Origin: Rhodomicrobium udaipurense JA643
GTDB lineage: Bacteria; Pseudomonadota; Alphaproteobacteria; Rhizobiales; Rhodomicrobiaceae
DNA: 34,193 bases
Direction: 5' to 3'
Assembly (NCBI RefSeq): GCF_000636015.1
Contig: NZ_JFZJ01000024.1
Location: 1 to 34,193 of the forward strand
Shown here: one piece after another, positions 17,706-26,151 of the stretch
Layout: each line of letters starts with the position of its first letter
Numbering within the stretch: the first letter of the stretch is position 1
The notes under the pieces: generated by a model
Database searches by the model: none
Seen by the model: the letters and a program-made list of their open reading frames with translations, nothing else
What the model was told of the DNA's origin: nothing
Program-made: the position numbers and the translations under genes

Positions 17706-19534
17706 CCCTTAGCAGCCATTTTCGCAGCCTTCGATATTGCGGCCGCGTTCGCGTAGGGCATCGGCACATAACGCGCCGCCATCTCCTGGGCAAGCTTCTC
17801 AGCCTGCACCTGCGGCCTCGGAGATGTATCTACCAAGATCGTGGCGATACCCTCCGCGCGCAAGCGCCGACCGGCTGTGTTCGCGTCATTTTGAGCGCGT
17901 TCGCGGCCCGGCTTCCCGTCTGCCGCGATATTGGCTTTCCCGTCGGTTAAGAACACGACGAGGGGCGAGATGCCGCGACGGCGGATGTTGAGCGCCAGCG
18001 CGCCCGCCGCGTCGATGCCCGAAGCGAGCGGTGTGCCGCCGCCGCCCGCGAGCGCCGCGAGGCTTTTCTTGGCGCGCGTCAGCGACCGTGTCGGCGGCAG
18101 GAGAATCTGCGCCCGCGTGCCACGAAAGGCGACGAGCGCCACCTGATCGCGGCGGATGTAGCATTCGGCGAGCAGAAGCTCGACCGCACCCTTCGTTTCG
18201 GCGAGGCGCTGCATCGCGGCGGAGCCGGACGCGTCGACGGCGAAAATGGTTGCGGTTTGCGAGCGCGCCTTCAGCCGCTTGATGCGGAAGTCGTCGCTCC
18301 GGACCTCAATCTTGTCGAGGCGTCCACGCGGACCGACCGCCTTATCGAGCATCGCCTTATCGAGCATCGATTTGCGAATTTTTTGCCACGGTGCGGCGGC
18401 CCGCAGCGTTTCGAGAAGGCTCAACGGCGATCCGGGCTTGGGCATGCCACGGCGAACGCCCGCCGGACGGCCGCGCGCGGCATTCGTGCGTTCGGCCCCG
18501 GCTTTGCCCATGGGCGCGGATGGCGGCACGCGAAACGGCTTCGCGGCGGCCTTCACCAGCATTTCCTTCGGCATTGCGGCAGCGGCTGCCGCAATGATCA
18601 TGTCGGTAAGCGCCTTGTCGTCGTCGGGCGCGGTCTCGTTCTCGCCGCTCTCGCCGCCGCCCTTGCCTTCCTCGTCCTTGTCGTCCTGCGGCTCCGGCGG
18701 AGGTGGCTCGGGCGGAGCCTGATCTTCCATCGGCTCGGGCATGCGCGTCGCGCGAGGCGCGAGCACGAACATCGCGGCAAGCCCTGCGTCTTCCTCGTTG
18801 GCTTCGTCGCGGCCAGCAAGCGCGGCCGAAGCGCGGGCGGCGCGGACGGCGAACACGGGCGCGCGCAGCGTCTGGATGCCGAACGACACCGCCGCGGAGA
18901 CAAGCCCCGCGATGATGTTATCGGGCACGACGACGCTCCGCAGACGCGCCTGCGCCGCCTCGATCTCTTCAAGCGTCGTATCGGACAGGCCGACATCGCG
19001 CCACGTCACGTCTGTAAGGTCGATGCGAAAGCCAAGGCGCTCCAGAAGCGCGGCGGGTGGCGTTTCATCGTCGCCAGCCTCGCTCTCGTCGAGCGCGATC
19101 ACGCCGAAGCGCGCGGGATGCATCAGCGAAGCCGCCTCGCGCTCCACATGCACCGCGCCCGCGTCGATCACGAGGCCGAGCCGCGAGGCTAGCCCCGATT
19201 CCATGCGCTCGGCGGACGGGATGACGAGGAAGCCGCGATCCATTTCCGCGAGAAGACCGCGCTCGGCGACCGGCTTGCCACGCGCGAGCGTCGCCGCGAG
19301 GTCAAGGCCACCGAACAGCCGCTCGTCCGCCGCGTAGAGCGGCAGTTTGCGGAACGGCGCCCAGCCCGGCACGATGCTTCTCAGGAAGTCCATCCAGCTG
19401 TCGCGCACCGGCCCGTATTTCGAGGCGACGGCGATACCGCCAAGCCCCACCGGGTCGACGGCGAACAGGGAAGCCGCCATGACGGCTTCTTCCCACAGCG
19501 AGCGTTCTTCCGCCTCGCCGCCGCCGTTCATCAT
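17702..19534 (-). CDS. bchD: Magnesium chelatase subunit D
   Basis: BchD forms the AAA+ platform with BchI that drives BchH to insert Mg2+ into protoporphyrin IX, the first step committed to bacteriochlorophyll. The 610-residue protein has the expected three parts. First is a degenerate AAA+ domain without a usable Walker A. Next is an acidic, Pro-rich linker (PPEPPPPEPQDDKDEEGKGG) at about 270-300. Last is a C-terminal von Willebrand A domain with the MIDAS motif FAVDASGSA, GGGGTPLASG and VVFLTDGKAN. Two adjacent ATG codons (19534 and 19531) overlap the bchI stop, and the bchD stop overlaps bchO. bchH is not in the window. Confidence 0.95.
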   Translation of the reverse strand: MMNGGGEAEERSLWEEAVMAASLFAVDPVGLGGIAVASKYGPVRDSWMDFLRSIVPGWAPFRKLPLYAADERLFGGLDLAATLARGKPVAERGLLAEMDRGFLVIPSAERMESGLASRLGLVIDAGAVHVEREAASLMHPARFGVIALDESEAGDDETPPAALLERLGFRIDLTDVTWRDVGLSDTTLEEIEAAQARLRSVVVPDNIIAGLVSAAVSFGIQTLRAPVFAVRAARASAALAGRDEANEEDAGLAAMFVLAPRATRMPEPMEDQAPPEPPPPEPQDDKDEEGKGGGESGENETAPDDDKALTDMIIAAAAAAMPKEMLVKAAAKPFRVPPSAPMGKAGAERTNAARGRPAGVRRGMPKPGSPLSLLETLRAAAPWQKIRKSMLDKAMLDKAVGPRGRLDKIEVRSDDFRIKRLKARSQTATIFAVDASGSAAMQRLAETKGAVELLLAECYIRRDQVALVAFRGTRAQILLPPTRSLTRAKKSLAALAGGGGTPLASGIDAAGALALNIRRRGISPLVVFLTDGKANIAADGKPGRERAQNDANTAGRRLRAEGIATILVDTSPRPQVQAEKLAQEMAARYVPMPYANAAAISKAAKMAAKG

Positions 19535-20559
19535 GCGCTGAATGCTTTCTCAAGCGCCATGTCGACGCGCACCGACGAACCCGCCTCGTCGAGCGGATCG
19601 CGGCGCAGGCGATGGCGCAGGGCGGACGGCGCGATGGATTTGAGATGCTTTTGCGTCACGGTTTCCGCGCCCTCATATGCGGCGAGCGCGCGGGCGGCAC
19701 GCATCAGCGTAAGTTCGCCGCGCAGGCCATCGGTGCCGAGAGCGAGGCAGAGCTTGGCCGAATCTTCGAGGATCGAATCCGGCACGGCGATGAGGTTGAC
19801 GCGGGCGCGCGCGATCGCCACCTTGCGGCGGAGCTTGCGGTTTTCACCGCGCCACGCGGCCGCGAAGCCATGCGGATCGCGCTCGAAGCCGTCGCGGCGG
19901 CGAACGACCTCGATGCGCGACGCCAGATCCTGCGGCGTGCGCACCTCGACGGACAGGCCGAAGCGGTCGAGAAGCTGCGGGCGAAGCTCGCCCTCTTCCG
20001 GGTTACCGGAACCGATAAGCACGAAGCGCGCGGGATGGCGCAGGCTCATGCCCTCGCGCTCGACGACGTTCTCGCCGGAAGCCGCCACGTCGAGCAGCAG
20101 GTCCACGAGGAAGTCTTCGAGGAGGTTCACTTCGTCGATATAGAGGAAGCCGCGATTGGCGCGGGCCAGAAGCCCCGTCTCGAACGCTTTCTCGCCGCGC
20201 GTCAGCGCCTTTTCGAGGTCGAGCGCGCCCACGACGCGATCTTCCGTCGCACCGAGCGGCAGGTCGACCACCGGCACGCGGATGAAGCGCGCGACGAGTT
20301 TCTCGCCTTCGCGCAGCTTCTCACGGCATTCCTCGCACAGGTTGGACCCGTCGGGATCGCAGTTGAAGCGGCAATCGCGCACGGCGCGAACCGGGGGAAG
20401 CAGTGCGGCAAGCGCCCGAACCGTGGTCGACTTGCCGGTTCCGCGATCACCGAAAGCCAGGACGCCGCCAATCGAAGGATCGATAGCGGAGATGATCAAG
20501 GCAAGCTTGAGCTCGTCTTGTCCTACGATGGCGGAAAAAGGATAAACTGGGCGGGTCAT
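19531..20559 (-). CDS. bchI: Magnesium chelatase ATPase subunit I
   Basis: BchI is the AAA+ ATPase ring of magnesium chelatase. The 342-residue protein matches the family length. Walker A is GDRGTGKST at 37-45, Walker B is FLYIDEVNLL at 138-147, and there is the BchI-typical cysteine-containing insert CRFNCDPDGSNLCEECRE (63-80). The arginine-bearing sensor segment LIGSGNPEEGELRPQLLDRF follows. The ATG at 20559 overlaps the stop of the upstream YihY-like gene (ATGA), and its own stop overlaps bchD. Coupled translation would keep I and D subunits in step. Confidence 0.97.
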   Translation of the reverse strand: MTRPVYPFSAIVGQDELKLALIISAIDPSIGGVLAFGDRGTGKSTTVRALAALLPPVRAVRDCRFNCDPDGSNLCEECREKLREGEKLVARFIRVPVVDLPLGATEDRVVGALDLEKALTRGEKAFETGLLARANRGFLYIDEVNLLEDFLVDLLLDVAASGENVVEREGMSLRHPARFVLIGSGNPEEGELRPQLLDRFGLSVEVRTPQDLASRIEVVRRRDGFERDPHGFAAAWRGENRKLRRKVAIARARVNLIAVPDSILEDSAKLCLALGTDGLRGELTLMRAARALAAYEGAETVTQKHLKSIAPSALRHRLRRDPLDEAGSSVRVDMALEKAFSA

Positions 20560-21590
20560 TGGCGTTCTTCTAGCGCGGTCTGAATTTGCATGTCCAGTTC
20601 TGCTCCCATGAGTGCGGCAAAAGCTGTCAGCCAGAGCCAGTAGAGCAGAATAACGACGGCTCCGAACGAGCCGTAGATCCGGTCGTATGAATTAAACGCG
20701 GACACGTACCATGAAAAGCCCGTTGATGCCGCAAGCCAGAGCGCTGTTGCCGCAAGCGAACCAAGCGAAACCCATCGCCAATGCGCGTCTTTCCGATCCG
20801 GTCCGTACCGATACACCACCGCGAGGCTCAACGCCACGATAATGGCAAGCGCTGGCCATCGCGCATAATGCAGCACCGCGTTGGTGAATTCCGATATCCC
20901 GACGAGGCGGAAGATGCCGGGAACTGCCGCGACCACGAGGATATTGAAGGCGAGCACGGCAAGCGCGCCGAGTGTGAACAGGATCGCGAGGCTGTTCGTG
21001 TGCGCAAAACTTCGCGTTTCGGTTCGTCTGTAGACGCCATTGAGCGCACTCATCAGCGCGTAGACGCCAAGCCGGGCGTTGATAAAGGCAAGGCCGAGCG
21101 AGATCATCGTGGCGAGGGAAAGAGATGTCGTATTCTGGCGGACGAGCACCTCGACTTGCGCGTTGATCGCCTCCCACGCTTCCGTCGGCAGCACGTCCTT
21201 CAGCGTGAGCAGAAAATTCTGCACCTGCCCCGTCTCCGCGAGCAGCCCGAAAACCGCGACGAAGAACACGAGGCCCGGGAAAATCGCGAGCAGCGCATAG
21301 AACGCGACACCGGCGGCGAGCAGGCTGACATTGTCCGCCGCGATCGACTTCCACACGCACACAAGCACATGAAGCGGCGTGTACCGCTTCCGCTGCCTGG
21401 CGAATGCAAGTTTGGCGGCTCTGGCCCGGACATTGAACGACAAGGCGGCATTCCTCAGGGAGTCGCTGAAATTCGCATTCGAGCGGTTACGAAACGATGA
21501 TTGGCCGAATGCGCGCCGTCTCGCAATCGGAAGCTTGCGCGCGCGAGCACGGACTTGACCCTGCGCCTGGCTGTTCCCATAGTCTGGCAT
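20556..21590 (-). CDS. YihY/BrkB family inner-membrane protein
   Basis: This is a polytopic membrane protein of the YihY/virulence-factor BrkB family (once mis-called RNase BN); its function is unknown, though transport has been suggested. The 344-residue product has a basic N-terminus and about six hydrophobic helices. Family segments are present: AADNVSLLAAGVAFYALLAI, FVAVFGLL, YRYGPDRKDAHWRWVSLGS and SYDRIYGSFGAVVILLYWLW. The ATG at 21590 has GGAG 10 bases upstream; the frame is open further up but reads poorly. Its stop overlaps the bchI start, so it heads the bch transcript. That position is unusual for this family and is the main reason to look again. Confidence 0.9.
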   Translation of the reverse strand: MPDYGNSQAQGQVRARARKLPIARRRAFGQSSFRNRSNANFSDSLRNAALSFNVRARAAKLAFARQRKRYTPLHVLVCVWKSIAADNVSLLAAGVAFYALLAIFPGLVFFVAVFGLLAETGQVQNFLLTLKDVLPTEAWEAINAQVEVLVRQNTTSLSLATMISLGLAFINARLGVYALMSALNGVYRRTETRSFAHTNSLAILFTLGALAVLAFNILVVAAVPGIFRLVGISEFTNAVLHYARWPALAIIVALSLAVVYRYGPDRKDAHWRWVSLGSLAATALWLAASTGFSWYVSAFNSYDRIYGSFGAVVILLYWLWLTAFAALMGAELDMQIQTALEERQ

Positions 21591-21769
21591 AGTCCCGCTC
21601 CGCCCGCCGAAAGCCCATCCCGTCGCCGCCGGCGAGATGCCCAAAGCCGATATCGGAGTCGGACAAGCCAAGGTTCTGTGCCCGTAGCCCGCCCGCCTCA
21701 AGAAACGCCCCGGAGTAAACCTCCGCATCGAATCAATCTTCGTTTCCTAGGAACAGAGTGAGAAAGATC
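21591..21769. promoter_or_regulatory. Divergent promoter region of the bch operon and the DUF2233 gene
   Basis: This gap separates the minus-strand yihY-bchIDO operon from a plus-strand secreted-protein gene, so both promoters should lie here. I looked for the TGT-N12-ACA element bound by PpsR/CrtJ and found no convincing copy, nor clear sigma-70 hexamers. Confidence 0.35.
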
Positions 21770-22513
21770 ATGCTCCGCGCTACTGCTTTCATCGCGATGG
21801 CGGCGTTCTGTGGCTCAAGTGAAGCAGCGGCGCAACCGTGCAAGCCGTACGCTTTCGAGGGCAACGGCTATACGCTGTGCGAGGCTTCGCTCGACCGCTT
21901 CGCGGTAAGGCTGTTCTGGCAGAAGCCCGACGGCAGCCCCTATACCTATCTGAGCGCGCTGCCCAAAGCCGACGAGCGCGGCGGACGGCTCGTCTTCGCC
22001 CTGAATGGCGGCATGTTCCACCCGGACTACAAGCCTGTAGGTCTCCATGTCGAGAACGGCCGCGAACTCGTGCGCGCCAACACGCGGCCCGGCCCCGGCA
22101 ATTTCCACCTCAGGCCGAACGGCATTTTTTATTTCGGGGAAGGTGAAGCGGGGGTGATGGAAACTGGCGCCTTCCTCAAGAAGAAGCCGAAGGCGAGTTT
22201 CGCGACGCAATCGGGGCCTATGCTGGTGATCGACGGCAAGTTGCATCCGCGAATCGCGAAGGCCAACGTCTCTGCGAAACCGCGCGACGGCGTCTGCGTT
22301 CGCGGCGACAAGACCGTCGTTTTCGCGATCTCGGAGGGCAGCGTGCCATTCGACACATTCATGCGACTGTTTCGCGACGGGCTGAAATGCAGGAACGCGC
22401 TGTTTCTCGACGGAGGCACCGCGCCCGCGTTGTTCGTACCCGGCACGCGCAGCGGCAATGTGCTGTTCGGGCTTGGACCGATGATCGCCGTTTATGAGAA
22501 GCCGCGACACTGA
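21770..22513 (+). CDS. Secreted phosphodiester glycosidase family protein (DUF2233)
   Basis: This is an exported protein of the phosphodiester glycosidase (NAGPA/DUF2233) family; the bacterial substrate is unknown. The 247-residue product has a signal peptide (MLRATAFIAMAAFCGSSEAA, cleavage near residue 22). Family segments follow: VFALNGGMFHPDYKPVGLHV, SGPMLVIDGKLHP, FAISEGSVPFDTF and FLDGGTAPALF. I prefer the ATG at 21770, with a GAGAAAG stretch just upstream; a GTG at 21758 would add four residues. It is a single gene, divergent from the bch operon and convergent with ptsN. Confidence 0.85.
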   Translation: MLRATAFIAMAAFCGSSEAAAQPCKPYAFEGNGYTLCEASLDRFAVRLFWQKPDGSPYTYLSALPKADERGGRLVFALNGGMFHPDYKPVGLHVENGRELVRANTRPGPGNFHLRPNGIFYFGEGEAGVMETGAFLKKKPKASFATQSGPMLVIDGKLHPRIAKANVSAKPRDGVCVRGDKTVVFAISEGSVPFDTFMRLFRDGLKCRNALFLDGGTAPALFVPGTRSGNVLFGLGPMIAVYEKPRH

Positions 22514-22715
22514 ACCAGCGCGCCGTGAATCAGACGCGGCACGCAGTCATTCGAGAACATGTTCGCGCCGGGCAACGGCTCGCAGCGCTTAGATTGCGGA
22601 TCAGTTTCGGTTGGGAGGCCGTTTCTCTGCGTCGGATCGCAGGGTGATCCAGCGATGGCTGACATCTGCGAATCGCGGCCTGTTGCTCTTCGCATGAACG
22701 GTTGCTTGTCATCGC

Positions 22716-22744
22716 AAAAAATAACGGCCGGAAAAAACCGGCCG
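22716..22744 (-). terminator. Rho-independent terminator of ptsN
   Basis: On the minus strand CGGCCGG, a loop of six T and CCGGCCG form a perfect 7-bp stem, followed by TTATTTTTT. It lies about 50 bases past the ptsN stop. The remainder of the 22514-22793 gap shows no gene. Confidence 0.85.
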
Positions 22745-22793
22745 CAGAACACTTTGCCATCGAAACGATAAGGCGTCGCGAAGACCCGTCCGC

Positions 22794-23258
22794 CTAAGCG
22801 GCGTGGGACGCGGCTTTCTCCGTGAGCACCGCATAGATCGCCGCCCGGTCGCGGCAAGCACGCAGCTTATCCACGGATTTCTGATCGCGCAGCAGACGCG
22901 ACACGCGCGCCAGTGCTTTCAGATGATCCGCGCCAGCACTTTCCGGTGCGAGAAGCAGCATGATGATGTCGACGGGCTCCTCGTCGATCGAATCGAAGTC
23001 GAGCGGCTCTTCAAGGCGGGCGAACACGCCGACGCTCGCCTTGATGGTGGTCAGCTTGCCGTGCGGGATCGCGATGCCGGAGCCGACGCCGGTCGAACCG
23101 AGCCGCTCACGCTGGATCAGGATGTTGAAGATCTCGACGCTGTTCAGCCCTGTCAGATCGGCCGCGCGTTCGGACAGAATTTTAAGCGCCTGCTTCTTGT
23201 TAGCTGCTTTGAGAGACGGGATCACGCCGTAGGGCGTTATCAGGTCACTCAAATCCAT
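22794..23258 (-). CDS. ptsN: Nitrogen-regulatory PTS protein EIIA-Ntr
   Basis: PtsN is the terminal phospho-acceptor of the regulatory PTS and affects potassium, nitrogen and envelope regulation. The 154-residue product has the EIIA-fructose-like fold with the active-site motif GSGIAIPHGKL, His66, preceded by the family segment IQRERLGSTGVGSG. The start at 23258 (MDLSDLITPYGVIPSLKA) matches the family; a longer in-frame start at 23300 is less likely. It follows hpf on the same strand with about 48 bp between, and a strong terminator follows. It is functionally tied to the HPr, EIIA and HprK genes at 11-12 kb. Confidence 0.95.
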   Translation of the reverse strand: MDLSDLITPYGVIPSLKAANKKQALKILSERAADLTGLNSVEIFNILIQRERLGSTGVGSGIAIPHGKLTTIKASVGVFARLEEPLDFDSIDEEPVDIIMLLLAPESAGADHLKALARVSRLLRDQKSVDKLRACRDRAAIYAVLTEKAASHAA

Positions 23259-23306
23259 ATCGTGTCCCACGCGTAATCCTCCATATGCTGCCCGCATCAA
23301 GCACCA

Positions 23307-23906
23307 TTACGATTTCGCGCTTGTGACAACGCCGCCGGTGTCAATCCATCCGATGTTGCCGTCAGCGCGCCGGTACACGACGTTGATTCCGCCATGCGCA
23401 GCGTTGCGAAACACAAGAAACGATTTGTCAGCAAGGTCCAGTTGCATGACTGCGTCGCTGACCGAGAGCGCCTTGACCTGCACCGGGCTCTCCGCGATCA
23501 CCGCGGGAGCACCGTCCCCGTCATGCGTATCGGCGGACTGGTCCGCGCTTTCCACATCAATGATATAGTCGACACCCGCGCTCTCAAATTGCAGCGCGGC
23601 GGTGTCGCCCTGGCCATGGTCATCAATCCGGCGCTTGTAACGGCGCAACCGTTTTTCCAAGCGCTCCATGGCCGAGTCCACACTGGCATAGCCATCCACA
23701 CCGGTGCCGGTCGACTGAAGGTCGAGGCCGCTCTCAAGGTGAATCGCGCAATGCGAGAAGAATCCGTCGGTGTTTTTCTCAACGCTGATTTGCCCTGAAA
23801 CCGAGCGCCCCGAGTATTTATCAAGCGCGGACTCGACCCGATTGAGAGCGTATTCGCGGAGACTTTCTCCGAGATCGATATTTTTGCCGGTTACTTTGAT
23901 TGTCAT
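23307..23906 (-). CDS. hpf: Ribosome hibernation-promoting factor, long form
   Basis: Long HPF binds the 30S decoding centre and pairs 70S ribosomes into inactive 100S dimers in stationary phase. The 199-residue product has the N-terminal S30AE domain (MTIKVTGKNIDLGESLREYA, then RRYKRRIDDH near 100) and the C-terminal dimerisation domain (SFLVFRNAAHGGINVVYRRA, then GNIGWID). A short acidic linker joins them. I chose the ATG at 23906; a GTG seven codons upstream also lies in frame. The usual upstream partner rpoN is missing: infC precedes it instead. ptsN follows, as in many proteobacteria. Confidence 0.93.
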   Translation of the reverse strand: MTIKVTGKNIDLGESLREYALNRVESALDKYSGRSVSGQISVEKNTDGFFSHCAIHLESGLDLQSTGTGVDGYASVDSAMERLEKRLRRYKRRIDDHGQGDTAALQFESAGVDYIIDVESADQSADTHDGDGAPAVIAESPVQVKALSVSDAVMQLDLADKSFLVFRNAAHGGINVVYRRADGNIGWIDTGGVVTSAKS

Positions 23907-24110
23907 TTCAGTATTTTTGTGTTGCACCGTTCTGGATTCAGTCGCCGGTCACCCACCCACCATAATATAGGATCAGGCGAATATTGGGCAACAGGTAAAA
24001 AACTATTTCAACACGGGGAAAACATGCGCGCGTTCGCGCAAAAAATCAACCGGGGAAAGAACCCGGCATCCGCAACTTGCGGCGCATCTCCAGCCGTGCC
24101 GATTCGAGCG

Positions 24111-24644
24111 TTATCTAGGTGCGAGCACCATGATCATCTGACGGCCTTCGAGTCGCGGCTCCAGCTCGACCTTGGCGATGGCGGTCGTTTCCTCTTTCAC
24201 CTGGAGCAAAAGCTGCATGCCGATGTCTTGGTGAGCCATTTCACGGCCGCGGAAACGAAGCGTCACTTTGACCTTGTCGCCTTCCTCGAAGAACTTCTTG
24301 ATCGACCGCATCTTCACGTTGTAGTCGTTCGTGTCGATGTTCGGCCGAAGCTTGATTTCCTTGACCTCGACTGTTTTCTGCTTCTTGCGCGCTTCGGCTG
24401 CTTTCTTCTGCGCCTGAAACTTGTACTTGCCGAAATCCATGATTTTGGTGACGGGGACTTCCCCGTTCACTGCGATCTCGACGAGATCGAGACCGGCTTC
24501 CTGGGCTTTCGCAAGCGCGTCGCGCTTCGAAACTGTTCCGTGATTTTCGCCAGCTTCGTCGATCAACTGGACGTCGCGAGCGATGATGCCTTCGTTAATG
24601 CGCGGCCCTTCTTTAACGGGGGCGCCTCTCATGGGACGGCGTAT
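24111..24644 (-). CDS. infC: Translation initiation factor IF-3, apparent ATA start
   Basis: IF-3 binds the 30S subunit, blocks early 50S joining and proofreads the start codon and initiator tRNA. The 177-residue product covers both domains: [20 protein letters not shown] and [15 protein letters not shown] in the N-domain, then [18 protein letters not shown] and [12 protein letters not shown] in the C-domain. AGGAG (24651-24655) lies 6 bases before an ATA codon at 24644, giving the usual alphaproteobacterial N-terminus (M/I)[14 protein letters not shown]. The first ATG (24632) is 18 bases from the AGGAG, too far. Rare start codons in infC are a known autoregulation device, so ATA is the best reading. 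It precedes hpf by about 200 bp. Confidence 0.93.
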   Translation of the reverse strand: MRRPMRGAPVKEGPRINEGIIARDVQLIDEAGENHGTVSKRDALAKAQEAGLDLVEIAVNGEVPVTKIMDFGKYKFQAQKKAAEARKKQKTVEVKEIKLRPNIDTNDYNVKMRSIKKFFEEGDKVKVTLRFRGREMAHQDIGMQLLLQVKEETTAIAKVELEPRLEGRQMIMVLAPR

Positions 24645-24684
24645 CGGACTCTCCTGTCGTAGTTTATGAAAACGGCAATTTGGC

Positions 24685-24703
24685 CGTGCTCGAACCGAGC
24701 ACG
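24685..24703 (-). promoter_or_regulatory. Hairpin in the infC leader
   Basis: CGTGCTCG and CGAGCACG form a perfect 8-bp stem around a 3-base loop, about 40 bases upstream of the infC start. A short TTTT occurs only after 13 more bases, so it is a leader structure rather than a clear terminator. Confidence 0.45.
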
Positions 24704-24717
24704 CGCCCATAAAATGA

Positions 24718-24744
24718 GGATAAAAAACCGCCTAGACAAGTCAA
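24718..24744 (-). promoter_or_regulatory. Possible infC promoter
   Basis: On the minus strand TTGACT (24739-24744) is followed after 15 bases by TATCCT (24718-24723), in an AT-rich stretch upstream of infC. The spacing is short, so the call is tentative. Confidence 0.35.
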
Positions 24745-24802
24745 GCGCCATATTGATGCATAAGAATTTAGCGGCGCGTTTTCGGGCCCTCGCCTGGCGG
24801 TT

Positions 24803-26059
24803 TCAGCGTGAAGCGGCATTAGCGAAATTCACTGCAAGCTGCGTCCCGATGAGTCTATCATAGACCGCAAGCGTCTGATGCTGAAGGGCGCGCTTCGAAA
24901 AAGACGTGCGCGCCCGCTCCATGGCGTGCTGACGGAAGGCGTCGAGCACGGCAGCGTCGAGCGCAAGCGCAGCCGAAATTGAATCGCACAAAGCCTGGGG
25001 ATTGCCGGGTTCGAAAAGCCACGGTCTTTGCCCGGCCGCGGGCACCGGCTCGGAAAAGCCGTCTGCCCCTGCGTTGGCGAGAATGCCGGGCTCAGGTGCG
25101 ATCGTCTCGGGAAGCGCACCGATGTTCGAGGCGATCACCGGGCAACCCATCGCCTGCGACTCGACCGACACGCGGCCAAACGCCTCCGCCTCGATCGATG
25201 CGATGACCGTCAGCCACGAAGCCTTGAAGGCGGCGGGCATGTCGTCGCAATGGCCCGCGATGATGACGCGGTCGGCGAGACCACGCGCTTCGACGAGCGC
25301 CGCAAGTTCGGCACGGTAGGGCGTGCGGCCCTGATCGTCGCCGACGAGCACAAATACGAGATCGCCATCGCGGTTGCGGGCGCTGAGCAGGGCGGCGGCT
25401 TCAACCAGCACGCGCTGCCCCTTCCACCGGGTGAGTCGCGCGGGCATGAGGACGATTCGTTTGCCGGGCGGCACACCCCACGCTTCGCGAAGCGCGCGGA
25501 CGCGCTCCGGCGAGATCAGCGCCGGGTCGAACCGCTCCACATCGAGACCGCGATAGATAACGCCAACGCGGCTCGTCGCCTTCGGGTGACGTTCGCGCAC
25601 GATGCGTGCGGTATATTCGGAGTTGCAAATCACGGCGTCGCCTTTGGCCATGACGCCATTATAGAACGCCTTGACGCGGCCCGTCTGGTTATAGATGCCG
25701 TGATAGGTCGTCACGAAGGTGCGCTTGGCCCGACGCGCCGCGATCCACGCGCTCCAGGCAGGCGCACGGCTTCTGGCGTGGACGAGGCTCACGCCGCGCT
25801 CGCGGACAAGCCGCGCGATTCGCATCGCATTGGCGAGTATGAGCGCCGGGTTCTTCGTCGCAGCGGACATGCGGATAAGCTCGCCGCCGACAGCCGCAAG
25901 CTCGTCTTCGAGGCGCCCGCCTTCGGAAAGCACAAGCGCCTTGCCGCCGCCCATTGTCACCGCTTCGGCGATCTCGATGGCGGTACGCTCCGCGCCGCCC
26001 GTGGAAAGCTCGGGAACAACCTGAAGAATGACCGGCCAAGGGCTTCGTTTGAGCATCAT
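24803..26059 (-). CDS. GT4 family glycosyltransferase
   Basis: This is a GT-B retaining glycosyltransferase of family 4, likely acting at the cytosolic face on lipopolysaccharide core, exopolysaccharide or a glycolipid. The 418-residue product has the N-terminal Rossmann half starting VILQVVPELSTGGAERTAIE, the interdomain segment RVGVIYRGLDVERFDP, LMPARLTRWKGQ, and the C-terminal E-x7-E motif EAFGRVSVESQAMGCPVIAS. The ATG at 26059 (or 26056) follows a GGGGGC stretch. Donor and acceptor cannot be read from sequence. It is a lone gene, divergent from an alpha/beta hydrolase, with no polysaccharide cluster beside it. Confidence 0.9.
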   Translation of the reverse strand: MMLKRSPWPVILQVVPELSTGGAERTAIEIAEAVTMGGGKALVLSEGGRLEDELAAVGGELIRMSAATKNPALILANAMRIARLVRERGVSLVHARSRAPAWSAWIAARRAKRTFVTTYHGIYNQTGRVKAFYNGVMAKGDAVICNSEYTARIVRERHPKATSRVGVIYRGLDVERFDPALISPERVRALREAWGVPPGKRIVLMPARLTRWKGQRVLVEAAALLSARNRDGDLVFVLVGDDQGRTPYRAELAALVEARGLADRVIIAGHCDDMPAAFKASWLTVIASIEAEAFGRVSVESQAMGCPVIASNIGALPETIAPEPGILANAGADGFSEPVPAAGQRPWLFEPGNPQALCDSISAALALDAAVLDAFRQHAMERARTSFSKRALQHQTLAVYDRLIGTQLAVNFANAASR

Positions 26060-26151
26060 CGCCCCCAAATATCACACTATACGGCGAGGGGTCGCGGACA
26101 AAGGGCGAACGGACCTCACTCTTCTGCTCGGTCTCATGGGAGAAGCATAAG

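Noticed and set aside
24023..24045. GCGC-rich inverted repeat after infC as a terminator
   Set aside because: The stem is 4 bp around a small loop and the T-run is displaced, so the structure is not convincing.
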